From Amycolatopsis roodepoortensis (lineage in GTDB: Bacteria; Actinomycetota; Actinomycetes; Mycobacteriales; Pseudonocardiaceae), in NCBI RefSeq assembly GCF_014873915.1, contig NZ_JADBEJ010000005.1, positions 1,674,001 through 1,738,000 of the forward strand: 64,000 bases of DNA. Reading direction: 5' to 3'. The notes below the pieces were generated by a model. That model was given only the letters and a program-made list of their open reading frames with translations. It was not told the origin of the DNA and did not search any database. Below are positions 33,142 through 41,893 of the stretch, one piece after another (the first letter of the stretch is position 1; each line of letters opens with the position of its first letter). The translations under genes and the position numbers were made by a program.

Positions 33142-34632
33142 ATGACTGAAGGAACCATCCCGGCGGCGCTCGACAGGGCCGCGGAGCGCTTCGCCGCGCG
33201 GGAAGCGCTGGTCGACGGCGAAGTCCGGCTCACCTATGCCGAACTCGCCCGGCGGGTGCGCCAGGCCGCGCGGTTCTTCGAGGGCCACACGCGGGTCGCG
33301 ATCTGCTCCCCCAACACCTGGCACTGGGTCGTCGCGGGGCTCGGCGCGCTGTACGCCGGAGCGACGCTGATCCCGGTCAACACCCGCTTCACCGCCCGCG
33401 AGACCATCGACGTCCTCGAGCGCGCGAAGGTGTCCGCGCTGGCGATCACCGGCACGTTCCTCGGCACGGACCGGCTGGCGGATCTCGGTTCCTCCCGCCC
33501 CGGCACCGTCCTGCGCATCCCGGTCGAAGGCGCCGAAGAACCCGTCGATGGCGTCTCGGAGTGGGACGCGCTCGACGGTCTCGACAGTGATTTCGTCAGT
33601 CCCGCGAAACCGGACGACGTCAGCGACATCCTGTTCACCTCCGGGACCACCGGCCGCAGCAAGGGCGCGATGAGCAGCCACCGGCAGGCGCTGAGCGTCG
33701 CCGAGGCCTGGGCCGGCTGCGGCGGCCTGACCGAGGAGGACCGCTACCTCGTCATCAACCCGTTCTTCCACAGCTTCGGTTACAAGGCGGGGATTCTCGC
33801 GGCCATCCTGCGCGGCGCGACGATCCTGCCGCAACGCACCTTCGACGTCCGGGAAACCCTGCGCCTCGTCGAAACCGAGCGGATCACCGTGCTCCCCGGC
33901 GCGCCGACGATCTACCAGGTCCTGCTGGACGCGCCCGAACGCGGGAACCACGACCTGTCCAGCCTCCGGCTCGCCGTCACCGGCGCCGCCACCGTGCCGG
34001 TCGCGTTGGTCGAGCGGATGCGGACCGAGCTGGGTTTCGACACCGTGCTCACCGCGTACGGGCTCACCGAGGCCGTGGTGGCCACGATGTCCCGCCCCGA
34101 AGACGACGCGAAACTGGTGGCACATTTCTCCGGCCGCGCGACGGCCGGGTTCGAGGTGAAGCTCGGCGAACACGACGAAGTCCTGCTGCGCGGGCCGAAC
34201 GTGATGCTCGGTTATCTCGACGATCCGGACGCCACCGCGGAAGCCATCGACGCCGAAGGCTGGTTGCACACCGGCGACGTGGGCGTGCTCAACGAGCGCG
34301 GCTATCTGCGGATCGTCGACCGGATCAAGGACATGTATGTCTGCAAGGGTTTCAACGTCTACCCGGCCGAGATCGAGCAGGCACTCGGCTGGCTGGACGG
34401 TGTGGCGGAATCCGCGGTGATCGGTGTTCCCGACGCGGTGTACGGCGAGGCGGGCAAGGCCTACATCCGGCTTCGCCCCGGCGCTGAACTGTCCACTGAG
34501 GACGTCCTGGCGCACTGCAAAGCCAATCTGGCCAACTACAAGCTTCCCCGATACATCGAGTTCGTGGCCGAGCTTCCGCGGAATCTGTCGGGGAAGGTGC
34601 TGAAACGCGTGTTGCGGGAGGAGAACGGATGA
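33142..34632 (+). CDS. fadD3: HIP-CoA ligase FadD3
   Basis: A 496-residue acyl-CoA synthetase that activates the bicyclic propionate (HIP), the entry step of ring C/D degradation. The P-loop is LFTSGTTGRSKGAM; the A5 motif TAYGLTE, hinge DRIKDMYVCKGFNVYPAEIE and C-terminal lysine in NLSGKVLKRVLR are all present. A GGGAG ribosome site lies between the operator and the ATG. The stop overlaps the next gene by 4 nt, starting a five-gene coupled operon through fadE33. Confidence 0.92.
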   Translation: MTEGTIPAALDRAAERFAAREALVDGEVRLTYAELARRVRQAARFFEGHTRVAICSPNTWHWVVAGLGALYAGATLIPVNTRFTARETIDVLERAKVSALAITGTFLGTDRLADLGSSRPGTVLRIPVEGAEEPVDGVSEWDALDGLDSDFVSPAKPDDVSDILFTSGTTGRSKGAMSSHRQALSVAEAWAGCGGLTEEDRYLVINPFFHSFGYKAGILAAILRGATILPQRTFDVRETLRLVETERITVLPGAPTIYQVLLDAPERGNHDLSSLRLAVTGAATVPVALVERMRTELGFDTVLTAYGLTEAVVATMSRPEDDAKLVAHFSGRATAGFEVKLGEHDEVLLRGPNVMLGYLDDPDATAEAIDAEGWLHTGDVGVLNERGYLRIVDRIKDMYVCKGFNVYPAEIEQALGWLDGVAESAVIGVPDAVYGEAGKAYIRLRPGAELSTEDVLAHCKANLANYKLPRYIEFVAELPRNLSGKVLKRVLREENG

Positions 34633-35462
34633 CCGTCGAGTACGAGCGACGCGGGCCGGTGGCCGTCGTCACGATGAACCGGCCGGAGTACCGGAACGCG
34701 CAGAACTCGGCGATGACCTACGCGCTCGACGCGGCGTTCGCCCGCGCCGTCGACGATCCCGAGGTCAAGGTGATCGTGCTGGCCGGCGCCGGGAAGCACT
34801 TCTCCGCCGGGCACGACATCGGGACGCCGGAGCGCGACGTGGACGTCTCGTTCGAGCGCAAGGCCGTCCTGTGGTGGGACCATGTCGGCGCCGAGGGCGG
34901 CGATCAGCGGTTCGCCCGCGAGTCCGAGGTTTACCTCGGTATGTGCCGCCGGTGGCGCGAGATCCCGAAGCCGACCATCGCGAGCGTGCAGGGCGCGTGC
35001 ATCGCGGGCGCGCTGATGCTGGCGTGGGTGTGCGACATGATCGTCGCCTCCGACGACGCGTTCTTCGCCGATCCTGTGGTGCGCATGGGGATTCCCGGTG
35101 TCGAGTACTTCGCGCACCCCTGGGTCCTCGGTCCGCGCGCGGCCAAGGAAGTGTTGTTCACCGGTGAGCGTTTCACGGCGCAGCAGGCTAGGGAATGGGG
35201 CATGCTGAACCGCGTCGTCCCTCGCGCCGACCTCGAAACCGAGACGATGGCGCTGGCGGAGAAGATCGCGGTGATGCCGCGGATGGGGCTCGCGCTCGCC
35301 AAGAAGGCCGTGAACCAGGCGGAAGACCTGATGGGTCTTCGGTCCGGAATGGACTCCGTGTTCGGGCTGCACCACTTCGCGCACGCACACAACGCCGAGG
35401 TTTCCGGCGGCGACTCGCTGGGCGGGCAGGACGCGCGCTCGATGCGGGACGCGAGTTCGTGA
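34629..35462 (+). CDS. Crotonase-family protein without catalytic Glu pair
   Basis: A 277-residue crotonase-fold protein. The oxyanion-hole regions are intact (GKHFSAGHDIG, ACIAGALMLAW), but both hydratase glutamates are replaced: M130 and V150 occupy the positions 20 residues apart. Asp148 in FFADPVVRMGIPG is a possible alternative acid. It is probably not a simple hydratase. It is coupled to fadD3 (4-nt overlap) and fadE31 (TGATG), so it must serve ring C/D degradation; as I recall, M. tuberculosis has no gene at this place between Rv3561 and Rv3562. Confidence 0.82.
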   Translation: MTVEYERRGPVAVVTMNRPEYRNAQNSAMTYALDAAFARAVDDPEVKVIVLAGAGKHFSAGHDIGTPERDVDVSFERKAVLWWDHVGAEGGDQRFARESEVYLGMCRRWREIPKPTIASVQGACIAGALMLAWVCDMIVASDDAFFADPVVRMGIPGVEYFAHPWVLGPRAAKEVLFTGERFTAQQAREWGMLNRVVPRADLETETMALAEKIAVMPRMGLALAKKAVNQAEDLMGLRSGMDSVFGLHHFAHAHNAEVSGGDSLGGQDARSMRDASS

Positions 35463-36595
35463 TGAACCTCGACCTGGACGAGCGGACGCTCGCCTTCCGT
35501 GACGAAGCCCGTGCCTGGCTCGCCGCGAACGTTCCCGCCGAGCCGCTGAAATCATTCGACACCGCCGAGGGGTTCGCGCAGCACCGCGAGTGGGAATCCC
35601 GGTTGGCCGACGCCCGGTGGTCCGTCGTCTCGTGGCCGCGCGAGTTCGGCGGGCGGGACGCGAGCCTGCTGGAGTGGGTGCTCTTCGAGGAGGAGTACTA
35701 CGCGGCGGGTGCGCCGTTGCGGGTCAACCAGAACGGCATCTTCATGCTCGCGCCCACGCTGTTCTCCCATGGCACGGAAGAACAGCAAGCCCGCATCCTG
35801 CCGAAGATGGCGCGCTCCGAGGAGGTCTGGGCGCAGGCTTGGTCGGAACCCGATGCGGGCAGCGACATCGCCGCTCTGCGCAGCACCGCGACCCGCTGCG
35901 ACGGCGGCTGGCGGGTCAGCGGGCAGAAGACGTGGAGCTCGCGGGCGACGTTCGCCGACCGCGCGTTCGGCCTGTTCCGTAGTGACCCGGAGTCGTTGCG
36001 GCACAAGGGACTCACCTATCTGATGGTGGATCTGCGCGCCGAGGGCGTCACCGTCCGGCCGATCCCTCAGCTGGACGGCGAACCGGGGTTCGCCGAGCTC
36101 TTCTTCGACGACGTCTTCGTCCCCGACGAGGACGTGATCGGCGCGCCGGGCGAGGGCTGGCGGGTCGCGATGACAACGGCGAACAACGAACGCGGCCTGT
36201 CCCTGCGCAGCCCCGGCCGGTTCCTCGCCGCGGCCGATCGGCTGGTCTCGCTCTGGAACGACGCCGGGCGTCCGGCGCACACCGCGGACCGGGTCGCCGA
36301 CGCGTGGATCGGCGCGCGGGCTTACCAGCTGTACACCTTGGGCACGGTCACCCGGCTTTCCGAAGGCGCCGAGCTCGGCCCGGAATCGAGTGTCAACAAG
36401 CTGTTCTGGTCGCACCTCGACGTCGCCCTGCACGAAACGGCGCTCGACATCCTCGGCCCGGACGCCGAACTGCGAGGCGCCTGGAGCGACGGCTGGCTGT
36501 TCTCCCTGGCCGGGCCGATCTACGGCGGGACCGACCAGATCCAGCGGTCCATCGTCGCCGAACGGCTGCTCGGCCTGCCGAAGGGGGCTCGATGA
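35462..36595 (+). CDS. fadE31: Acyl-CoA dehydrogenase FadE31
   Basis: A 377-residue acyl-CoA dehydrogenase of the steroid-degrading type. The FAD/substrate segment AWSEPDAGSDIAALRSTA and the C-terminal YGGTDQIQRSIVAERLLGLPK are intact. In mycobacteria FadE31 pairs with FadE32 or FadE33 as an alpha2beta2 enzyme; it is the full-length partner here. The ATG at 35462 overlaps the upstream stop, and its stop overlaps fadE32 (ATGA). Confidence 0.87.
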   Translation: MNLDLDERTLAFRDEARAWLAANVPAEPLKSFDTAEGFAQHREWESRLADARWSVVSWPREFGGRDASLLEWVLFEEEYYAAGAPLRVNQNGIFMLAPTLFSHGTEEQQARILPKMARSEEVWAQAWSEPDAGSDIAALRSTATRCDGGWRVSGQKTWSSRATFADRAFGLFRSDPESLRHKGLTYLMVDLRAEGVTVRPIPQLDGEPGFAELFFDDVFVPDEDVIGAPGEGWRVAMTTANNERGLSLRSPGRFLAAADRLVSLWNDAGRPAHTADRVADAWIGARAYQLYTLGTVTRLSEGAELGPESSVNKLFWSHLDVALHETALDILGPDAELRGAWSDGWLFSLAGPIYGGTDQIQRSIVAERLLGLPKGAR

Positions 36596-37521
36596 GGTTC
36601 GCACTCTCCGGCGAGCAGGAGCAGTTCTCCCGCAGCCTGCACGATCTTCTGTCCGGTGTGGACACCGATTCGGCGAACCGGTCCTGGGCGGCGGGCGATC
36701 ACGGCCCCGGCCTCAAGATCTGGCGGCGGCTGGCGGAACTCGGCGTGACCGCGCTGGCGGTCCCCGAGAAGTACGACGGTCTCGGCGCCACACCGGTGGA
36801 TCTGGCCGTCGGCTTCGAACGGCTCGGTTACCACTGCGCTCCTGGGCCGTGGACCGACACCGTGGCCGTCCTGCCGTCCCTGCTCGACGACGAACTGCTG
36901 ACTTCGGTCGCGTCCGGCGAGACGCTGGCGTCGGTGGCTTTCACGCCACATGTGCCGTACGCCTTGGATTCCGACGTCGCGGACGCGCGGCTCGCCGTCG
37001 AGAACGGCAGGTTGCGCGCGTTCACCCCGGGCGCACTTTTGTCCTCTGTGGACGGTTCACGCCGGCTGTTCCCACCGGTGGCCGGGGACGACCTCGGCAC
37101 GGCGCTGGACGCGGAGCGCGCGTTCGAACTGGGCTGTCTCGCCACCGCGGCGCAACTCCTCGGCGCGGGACGGTGGCTACTCGACACGTCGGTCGCCTAT
37201 GCCGCGCAACGCAAGCAGTACGGCCGCGAGATCGGCGGGTACCAAGCGGTCAAACACCTGCTCGCCGACGTCGCGACCGCGCTCACGCTGGCCGAGCCGC
37301 TGTTGTTCGGCGCGGCCGTCACCCTGGACCGGCGTGACGTCTCCGCGGCCAAGGTGGCGTGCGGCGACGCCGCGCATCTCGCCGCCCGCACCGGGCTGCA
37401 GGTGCACGGCGCGATCGGCTACACCGCGGAACACGCGCTCGGCCTGCGGCTGACCAGGGTCCGCGCGCTGGTCGGCGCCTGGGGAACGCCGCGATTCCAC
37501 CGGGAGCGGGTGCTGTCATGA
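36592..37521 (+). CDS. fadE32: Acyl-CoA dehydrogenase subunit FadE32
   Basis: A 309-residue, shortened acyl-CoA dehydrogenase-like subunit (a full-length member is about 380). The C-terminal helical domain is recognisable (AYAAQRKQYGREIGGYQAVKHLLADV, QVHGAIGYTAEH), while the middle beta domain is reduced. FadE32 has been linked to oxidation of MOODA-CoA late in the pathway. Such short subunits form heterotetramers with FadE31-type partners. It overlaps both neighbours by 4 nt. Confidence 0.85.
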   Translation: MRFALSGEQEQFSRSLHDLLSGVDTDSANRSWAAGDHGPGLKIWRRLAELGVTALAVPEKYDGLGATPVDLAVGFERLGYHCAPGPWTDTVAVLPSLLDDELLTSVASGETLASVAFTPHVPYALDSDVADARLAVENGRLRAFTPGALLSSVDGSRRLFPPVAGDDLGTALDAERAFELGCLATAAQLLGAGRWLLDTSVAYAAQRKQYGREIGGYQAVKHLLADVATALTLAEPLLFGAAVTLDRRDVSAAKVACGDAAHLAARTGLQVHGAIGYTAEHALGLRLTRVRALVGAWGTPRFHRERVLS

Positions 37522-38489
37522 CGTTCACCGCCGAACAGGACGCGCTGCGCGACAGCGTGCGGAAACTGCTGGACCGGGAAGCGGATCCCTGGCCCGAGCT
37601 GTGCGAGCAGATCGGGGTGGCGGCGCTGGCCGTTCCCGAGCGGTTCGGCGGGCTCGGCGCCGGGACGACGGAACTGCAGGTGGTCGCCGAAGAACTGGGC
37701 AGGATCCTCGCCGACGTCCCGTTCCTCGGCTCGGCCGTGCTCGCCGTGCACGCCGTCCTGGCCACGGGCAACGACGAGGCTTGCGAACGGCTGCTTCCCC
37801 GACTCGCCGAAGGTGTCGTCGGCGCGGTGGCCTGGACCGACGCCGAAGGTCGCTGGGATGCTCCCGCCTGCCGCGCCGACGATTCCGTGGTGGAGGGTGA
37901 GGCGCACTACGTCCTCCATGGTGACGAGGCCGAGATCCTGCTGGTCGTGGCCGGCGATTCGCTGTACGAAGTCACCGATGCGCGGCGAGAACGGACTCCG
38001 GCGATGGACGAAACCCGGCGGCTCGCGCGGGTTCGTTTCGACGGTGCCCCCGCCCGGCTGATCGGCCCCGTCGACCTCGGCGCGCTGCGGGACGTCGCGT
38101 GCGCCGTCCTGGCCGCCGAACAGGCCGGGGCCGCGGCGCGGGCATTGGAGCTGACGGTGGAGTACAGCAAGCAGCGGCACCAGTTCGGCAGGCCGATCGG
38201 CGGATTCCAGGCGTTGAAGCATCGGATGGCCGATCTCCACGTCCTGGTGGAAACCGCGCGCTCGGCGGCCTACGCGGCTCCGGAGTCGAGCAGGCTGGCC
38301 GCGGTGGCCAAGGTGCACTGCTCGGAGGCGCTGGCGACGGTGGCGGGCGAGATGATCCAGCTGCACGGCGGGATCGCGATCACCTGGGAGCATCCGGCGC
38401 ACCGCTATTTCAAGCGGGCGCATGGCGCGGCGCACCTGTTCGGCTCGCCCGGCGACCACCTCGGACGGGTGCGGCCGCCGTTATCGTGA
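37518..38489 (+). CDS. fadE33: Acyl-CoA dehydrogenase subunit FadE33
   Basis: A 323-residue acyl-CoA dehydrogenase-like protein with a reduced middle domain, like FadE32. The C-terminal domain carries EYSKQRHQFGRPIGGFQALKHR and QLHGGIAITWEHPAHRYFKR. It is the last gene of fadD3-echA-fadE31-fadE32-fadE33. It probably shares FadE31 as partner; substrate assignment is by analogy with Rv3564. Confidence 0.85.
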   Translation: MTFTAEQDALRDSVRKLLDREADPWPELCEQIGVAALAVPERFGGLGAGTTELQVVAEELGRILADVPFLGSAVLAVHAVLATGNDEACERLLPRLAEGVVGAVAWTDAEGRWDAPACRADDSVVEGEAHYVLHGDEAEILLVVAGDSLYEVTDARRERTPAMDETRRLARVRFDGAPARLIGPVDLGALRDVACAVLAAEQAGAAARALELTVEYSKQRHQFGRPIGGFQALKHRMADLHVLVETARSAAYAAPESSRLAAVAKVHCSEALATVAGEMIQLHGGIAITWEHPAHRYFKRAHGAAHLFGSPGDHLGRVRPPLS

Positions 38490-38493
38490 GCCG

Positions 38494-38901
38494 GTGGAGT
38501 GCGCGATCTGTGCCAAGCACCGTGGCGAAGGCCCGCTGGTGGGGCCGGTCGTCTGGGCCGACGACAGGGTCGTCGTGTCGCACCGGCCTGGTGACTTCCC
38601 CGGTTATCTGTTCGTGGAGACCCGGCGGCATGTGGCGGCGCTGGACGAGCTGACCCCGGACGAGGTCGCGGCGGTCGCGCGAGTGGCCTGGTGCACGGCC
38701 AGGGGCCTGCGCGCGGAACTGGCTCCGGAGTACGTGTTCTCCGCCATCGCGGGACGCAGCGTCGCGCATTTCCATCAGCACGTTTTCGTGCGGTACCGGG
38801 GAACGCCCTCGGAGCTCGGGTGGATGGACGGTCCCTCGTGGACGGGCGCGCCGACCGTGGACATCGGGGCGCTGTGCGGCCGCCTGGCGGGCTACTTCTG
38901 A
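38494..38901 (+). CDS. HIT family nucleotide-binding protein
   Basis: A 135-residue histidine-triad protein with the active-site HxHxH motif in SVAHFHQHVFVRY, plus an N-terminal Cys pair CAIC at residues 3-6 as in zinc-binding HIT proteins. HIT proteins hydrolyse nucleotide phosphoramidates or dinucleotides. The GTG at 38494 lies 4 nt after the fadE33 stop, so it may be read from the steroid operon, but no pathway role is evident. Confidence 0.83.
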   Translation: MECAICAKHRGEGPLVGPVVWADDRVVVSHRPGDFPGYLFVETRRHVAALDELTPDEVAAVARVAWCTARGLRAELAPEYVFSAIAGRSVAHFHQHVFVRYRGTPSELGWMDGPSWTGAPTVDIGALCGRLAGYF

Positions 38902-39791
38902 TCCAGGAATCGGGTGATGGCGCGGATACGGTCACCGTCGAGGGTGAGGACCATCAGTCCGGCCGGTGTCTCACCGTGACGGCAGACGAAGGCGGGCTGG
39001 CCGTTGGCACGCGTCCGGGTCATGGTGAAACCCTCCACGGGAACGGCCATGGTGACGCGGAGGAAGCCCGCGATCGCCTCGCGACCGTGGTACTCGTGCG
39101 GCGCCGGCGGCATGGCGAGCCAGGCGTCGTCGGTGAGCAGGCCGAGGACGCCGTCGAGGTCGCCCACGGTGAACGCGTCGGCGAAGCGCCTGGTCAGCTC
39201 GCGTTCTTGCGGTGAGGGGCGGTGTGTCGTGCGGGCTCGATGCTTGTCGAGGGAGGCACGGGCGCGCTGGAGGATGCCTTTGACCGCCGTCTCGGTGGTG
39301 CCGAGCATGATCGCGACCTCCCCGGCGGGGAAGCACAGGACGTCCCGCAGGACGAGCGCGGCGGCTTGTCTCGGCGGGAGGAGCTGGAGCCCGGTGATGA
39401 AGGCGAGTTCGACGGCCTCCCTGGTGGTGTAGCGCGCTTCGGGGCCGGGCTCGCTGTCGGCGAGCTCGTCCGGATACGGCTGCAACCAGGTCACTTCACC
39501 GCGTCGGCTCGGCTCCGGCGGATCGAACGGCGGCACCGGCTCGGGCGGGCGACGGCGACCGGCGTCCCTCAGTGCGTTGAGGCAGCGGTTGGTGGCGATG
39601 CGGTACAGCCAGGTGCGAAGCGATGAGCGCCCCTCGAAGCCGTCGAGGCCGCGCCAGGCGGCCAGGAGCGTCTCCTGTACGGCGTCCTCGGCGTCGGTGA
39701 GGGAGCCGAGGATCCGGTAACAGTGCAGGTGGAGCTCGCGCCGATAGGTGTCGGCGAGCTCGCGAAACGCCTGCTCGTCCCTGCTGCTCAC
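38892..39791 (-). CDS. SigG-like ECF sigma factor with SnoaL domain
   Basis: A 299-residue sigma factor of the SigG (TIGR02960-type) group. Region 2 (AEDAVQETLLAAWRGLDGFEGRSSLRTWLYRIATNRCLN) and region 4 (LQLLPPRQAAALVLRDVLCFPAGEVAIMLGTTETAVKGILQRARA) are joined by the family linker VTWLQPYPDELAD. The last 110 residues form a SnoaL/NTF2-like domain that usually controls such sigmas in place of an anti-sigma factor. The GTG at 39791 has an AAAGGA ribosome site; its 3' end overlaps the HIT gene by 10 nt. Confidence 0.87.
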   Translation of the reverse strand: MSSRDEQAFRELADTYRRELHLHCYRILGSLTDAEDAVQETLLAAWRGLDGFEGRSSLRTWLYRIATNRCLNALRDAGRRRPPEPVPPFDPPEPSRRGEVTWLQPYPDELADSEPGPEARYTTREAVELAFITGLQLLPPRQAAALVLRDVLCFPAGEVAIMLGTTETAVKGILQRARASLDKHRARTTHRPSPQERELTRRFADAFTVGDLDGVLGLLTDDAWLAMPPAPHEYHGREAIAGFLRVTMAVPVEGFTMTRTRANGQPAFVCRHGETPAGLMVLTLDGDRIRAITRFLDQK

Positions 39792-39796
39792 TGACC

Positions 39797-39850
39797 GTTC
39801 CTTTCGCGGCTGGAGTGGTGTCTGACTGGGTGAAGACCGACGAAAGGAAC
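39797..39850. promoter_or_regulatory. Inverted repeat containing both divergent RBSs
   Basis: GTTCCTTTCG (39797-39806) is the exact reverse complement of CGAAAGGAAC (39841-39850). Each arm supplies the ribosome binding site of one divergent gene, so the symmetry may reflect a translational element, a regulator site or a local duplication. Confidence 0.5.
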
Positions 39851-39854
39851 CATC

Positions 39855-40223
39855 ATGACCAGTCCCGCCTTGGATGTCGCGCTCGCCTACCACCACGCGT
39901 GGACGGGCAAGGACTTCGAGAAGGCGATGACCTACGTCGCCGACGACATCGTCTGCCACACGCCCGGTGGACCGCTTTCCGGCGCTGGGGCGTTTCGCGG
40001 GTTCATGGGCCCGTTCACCGAGATCCTGACCGGCTCGACCCTGCTCTCGGCGTTCGGGGACGAGACGACCGCGTTGCTGATGTACGACACGGCGACCCTG
40101 CCGGTCGCGAGCGCGCCGGGGGCCGAGCTGCTGACGGTGCGGGAGGGGAAGATCGTGGAGCTGCGGATCGTGTTCGACCGGGCTCCTTTCGATGCGGCTC
40201 GGGAGGCTGCTGCGGGGTCTTAG
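39855..40223 (+). CDS. SnoaL-like (NTF2 fold) protein
   Basis: A 122-residue single-domain SnoaL_2-type protein (ALAYHHAWTGKDFEKAMTYVADDIVCHTPGGPLSGAGAFRGF). The same fold forms the C-terminus of the divergent sigma factor, so it may be a stress effector or a ligand-binding partner acting in the same response. No catalytic residues can be assigned with confidence. Confidence 0.75.
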   Translation: MTSPALDVALAYHHAWTGKDFEKAMTYVADDIVCHTPGGPLSGAGAFRGFMGPFTEILTGSTLLSAFGDETTALLMYDTATLPVASAPGAELLTVREGKIVELRIVFDRAPFDAAREAAAGS

Positions 40224-40681
40224 CCGGTTGCTTGAAGGATCCCTTCTCTTGGCTCAGCGAAGGGAAGGGGCCTTCTTCCCGGGCGGGCGCGGGTGTCGCC
40301 GTCCGGTGTGGATCCTGTGGCTTCAGGGCGTTGTCCGTCGCATGGGATCCCGACCGGACGGAGCCTGGGCGCGCGGGGTCGTCGCCTGGCGTGCGCCCGG
40401 GGGCCGCCGGGACGGGGCCAACGCGTAGTTCTCTATCGGACGGCCCAACGGGACGGGCTCTGAGCGCGCCGGTGCCCCCGACATGGCGCACGTCCCGGTG
40501 TTGCAAGGGCGTGCCCACCGCGACTCCCGACCGGACGGGCCGTGGGCGCGCCCGCACCACCGTCCGGTTATTCCGGTGGGTCAGAAAAGGTGGCTACCGG
40601 CTTCACGCCAGACCGGGCTCTGGGCACATCGCCACCGCCCGGCGTGCTTCCGGGTGGCTCCAGGGCGTATTTCTGTACCGA
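40224..40681. other. 458-bp stretch without a supported gene
   Basis: The open frames here are GC-rich shadows. Near 40233-40277 an imperfect GAAGG...CCTTC hairpin follows the SnoaL stop. GACCGGACGG...TGGGCGCGC-type sequence recurs in imperfect copies near 40349-40373, 40447-40480 (weak) and 40526-40551. This may be degenerate repeat DNA. Confidence 0.5.
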
Positions 40682-41863
40682 TCAGAAGGGTGGGGTGTCG
40701 TCGTCGGGTTGGGGTCGTGGGTCGTGGAGTGGTTCTGGGGTCGCGTGGTAGGTACGGCCGGTGGGGGTGGTGATGGTCATGCCGCCGTTGCTGGTGGGTT
40801 GGGCGCTCCAGCCGGGTTCTTCTTTGAGGTGGTTGTGGATGGTGCAGGCGGCGTGGCAGTTGTGGTGGTCGGTGTTGCCGTTCCGCGCCCAGGTGGTGAT
40901 GTGGTCGATTTCGGAGAACTCCGCGGGCCGATGGCAGCCGGGGTGGGTGCATTCCCGGTCGCGGGCTTTGATCAGCCGGGCCAGTGACGCCGGGGACCGG
41001 TAGGTGCCGGGACTGGCTTCCAGCAGTTGCCCGGTGAACGGGTCGGTGATCAGCCGGGACCAGGTGGAGCCGGGGTCGGCGGCGATCTCGCGGGCGAGCC
41101 ACCCGGGAACCGGTCCGTAGCCGGCGAGAGTCGCGGGATCCTCTCGGGCGCCGGTCAGGGTCAGCAAGTCGACATAGACATGGACATGCGCCCGCGGCGT
41201 GCCATGGCCATCCTCAGCCAGCAACCGCTCGGCGAAAATATCCGCCCGATGCTGATCCAACGTCCGGGACTGATCGGTCCGGCGGCGTTTCTTCGCCGCC
41301 TGGCTCAGTGACGCGTAGATCGAACTCGCCACCTCGGCCGGCAACCAGCCCGACAGCTTCGACATGGTCTCGTCCTCGTGCTCCAACGCCACATGCCGCA
41401 ACGCACGCTTCTTCACGGCGCGGTCCCGGTAGCCGTCCGGGTCGAACTTCTGCACCGCGTGATCCACCGATCTCCGGATCGCGGTCGGGTCACGCCCGGC
41501 CAGACGCGTCGCCATCCACGCGTCCACCCGGGCGGCAACCTCATCCGACACCTCCCGGGTCAGCTGGGACACCTTCGACGCCTTGAACAGATCGATATCA
41601 CCGTTCTCCAACGCCGCCAACGTGTTCGGCAACCGGGACACCAACGCACACGAGGTTTCGACCAACAGGAACGCCTGATTACGAGAGACCGAGAAGACCA
41701 GCGCGACCTCCTCGGTCACCGATCTTCGCGAACCACCCACCCCAGCGAAACCCGCTATCGAACGCACCTGCCGCCCCTGCGCACGACGCAACACAACCTC
41801 CTCGTCGTAGGCGGCATCAAGAAGACGAGCGGCTTTCGGATTAAAAGCAAAAGATGTGGTCAT
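40682..41863 (-). CDS. DUF222/HNH endonuclease (13E12-type repeat protein)
   Basis: A 393-residue protein with an N-terminal DUF222 domain and a C-terminal HNH nuclease domain (CTHPGCHRPAEFSEIDH then NCHAACTIHNHLKEE, with the zinc-type cysteines and DH/N/H residues). These multi-copy actinobacterial proteins are the relatives of the mycobacterial 13E12 family. ATG 41863 is chosen because a TATGAT -10 box ends 8 nt upstream, implying a leaderless transcript; the ATG at 41875 falls inside that box. A perfect LexA site overlaps the promoter, so it should be DNA-damage inducible. Confidence 0.85.
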   Translation of the reverse strand: MTTSFAFNPKAARLLDAAYDEEVVLRRAQGRQVRSIAGFAGVGGSRRSVTEEVALVFSVSRNQAFLLVETSCALVSRLPNTLAALENGDIDLFKASKVSQLTREVSDEVAARVDAWMATRLAGRDPTAIRRSVDHAVQKFDPDGYRDRAVKKRALRHVALEHEDETMSKLSGWLPAEVASSIYASLSQAAKKRRRTDQSRTLDQHRADIFAERLLAEDGHGTPRAHVHVYVDLLTLTGAREDPATLAGYGPVPGWLAREIAADPGSTWSRLITDPFTGQLLEASPGTYRSPASLARLIKARDRECTHPGCHRPAEFSEIDHITTWARNGNTDHHNCHAACTIHNHLKEEPGWSAQPTSNGGMTITTPTGRTYHATPEPLHDPRPQPDDDTPPF

Positions 41864-41877
41864 GACCAAGATCATAC

Positions 41878-41893
41878 TCGAACATGCGTTCGA
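41878..41893. promoter_or_regulatory. LexA SOS box
   Basis: TCGAACATGCGTTCGA is a perfect match to the actinobacterial SOS box TCGAAC-N4-GTTCGA. It lies just upstream of the TATGAT (41871-41876, minus strand) in front of the HNH gene. Confidence 0.85.
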
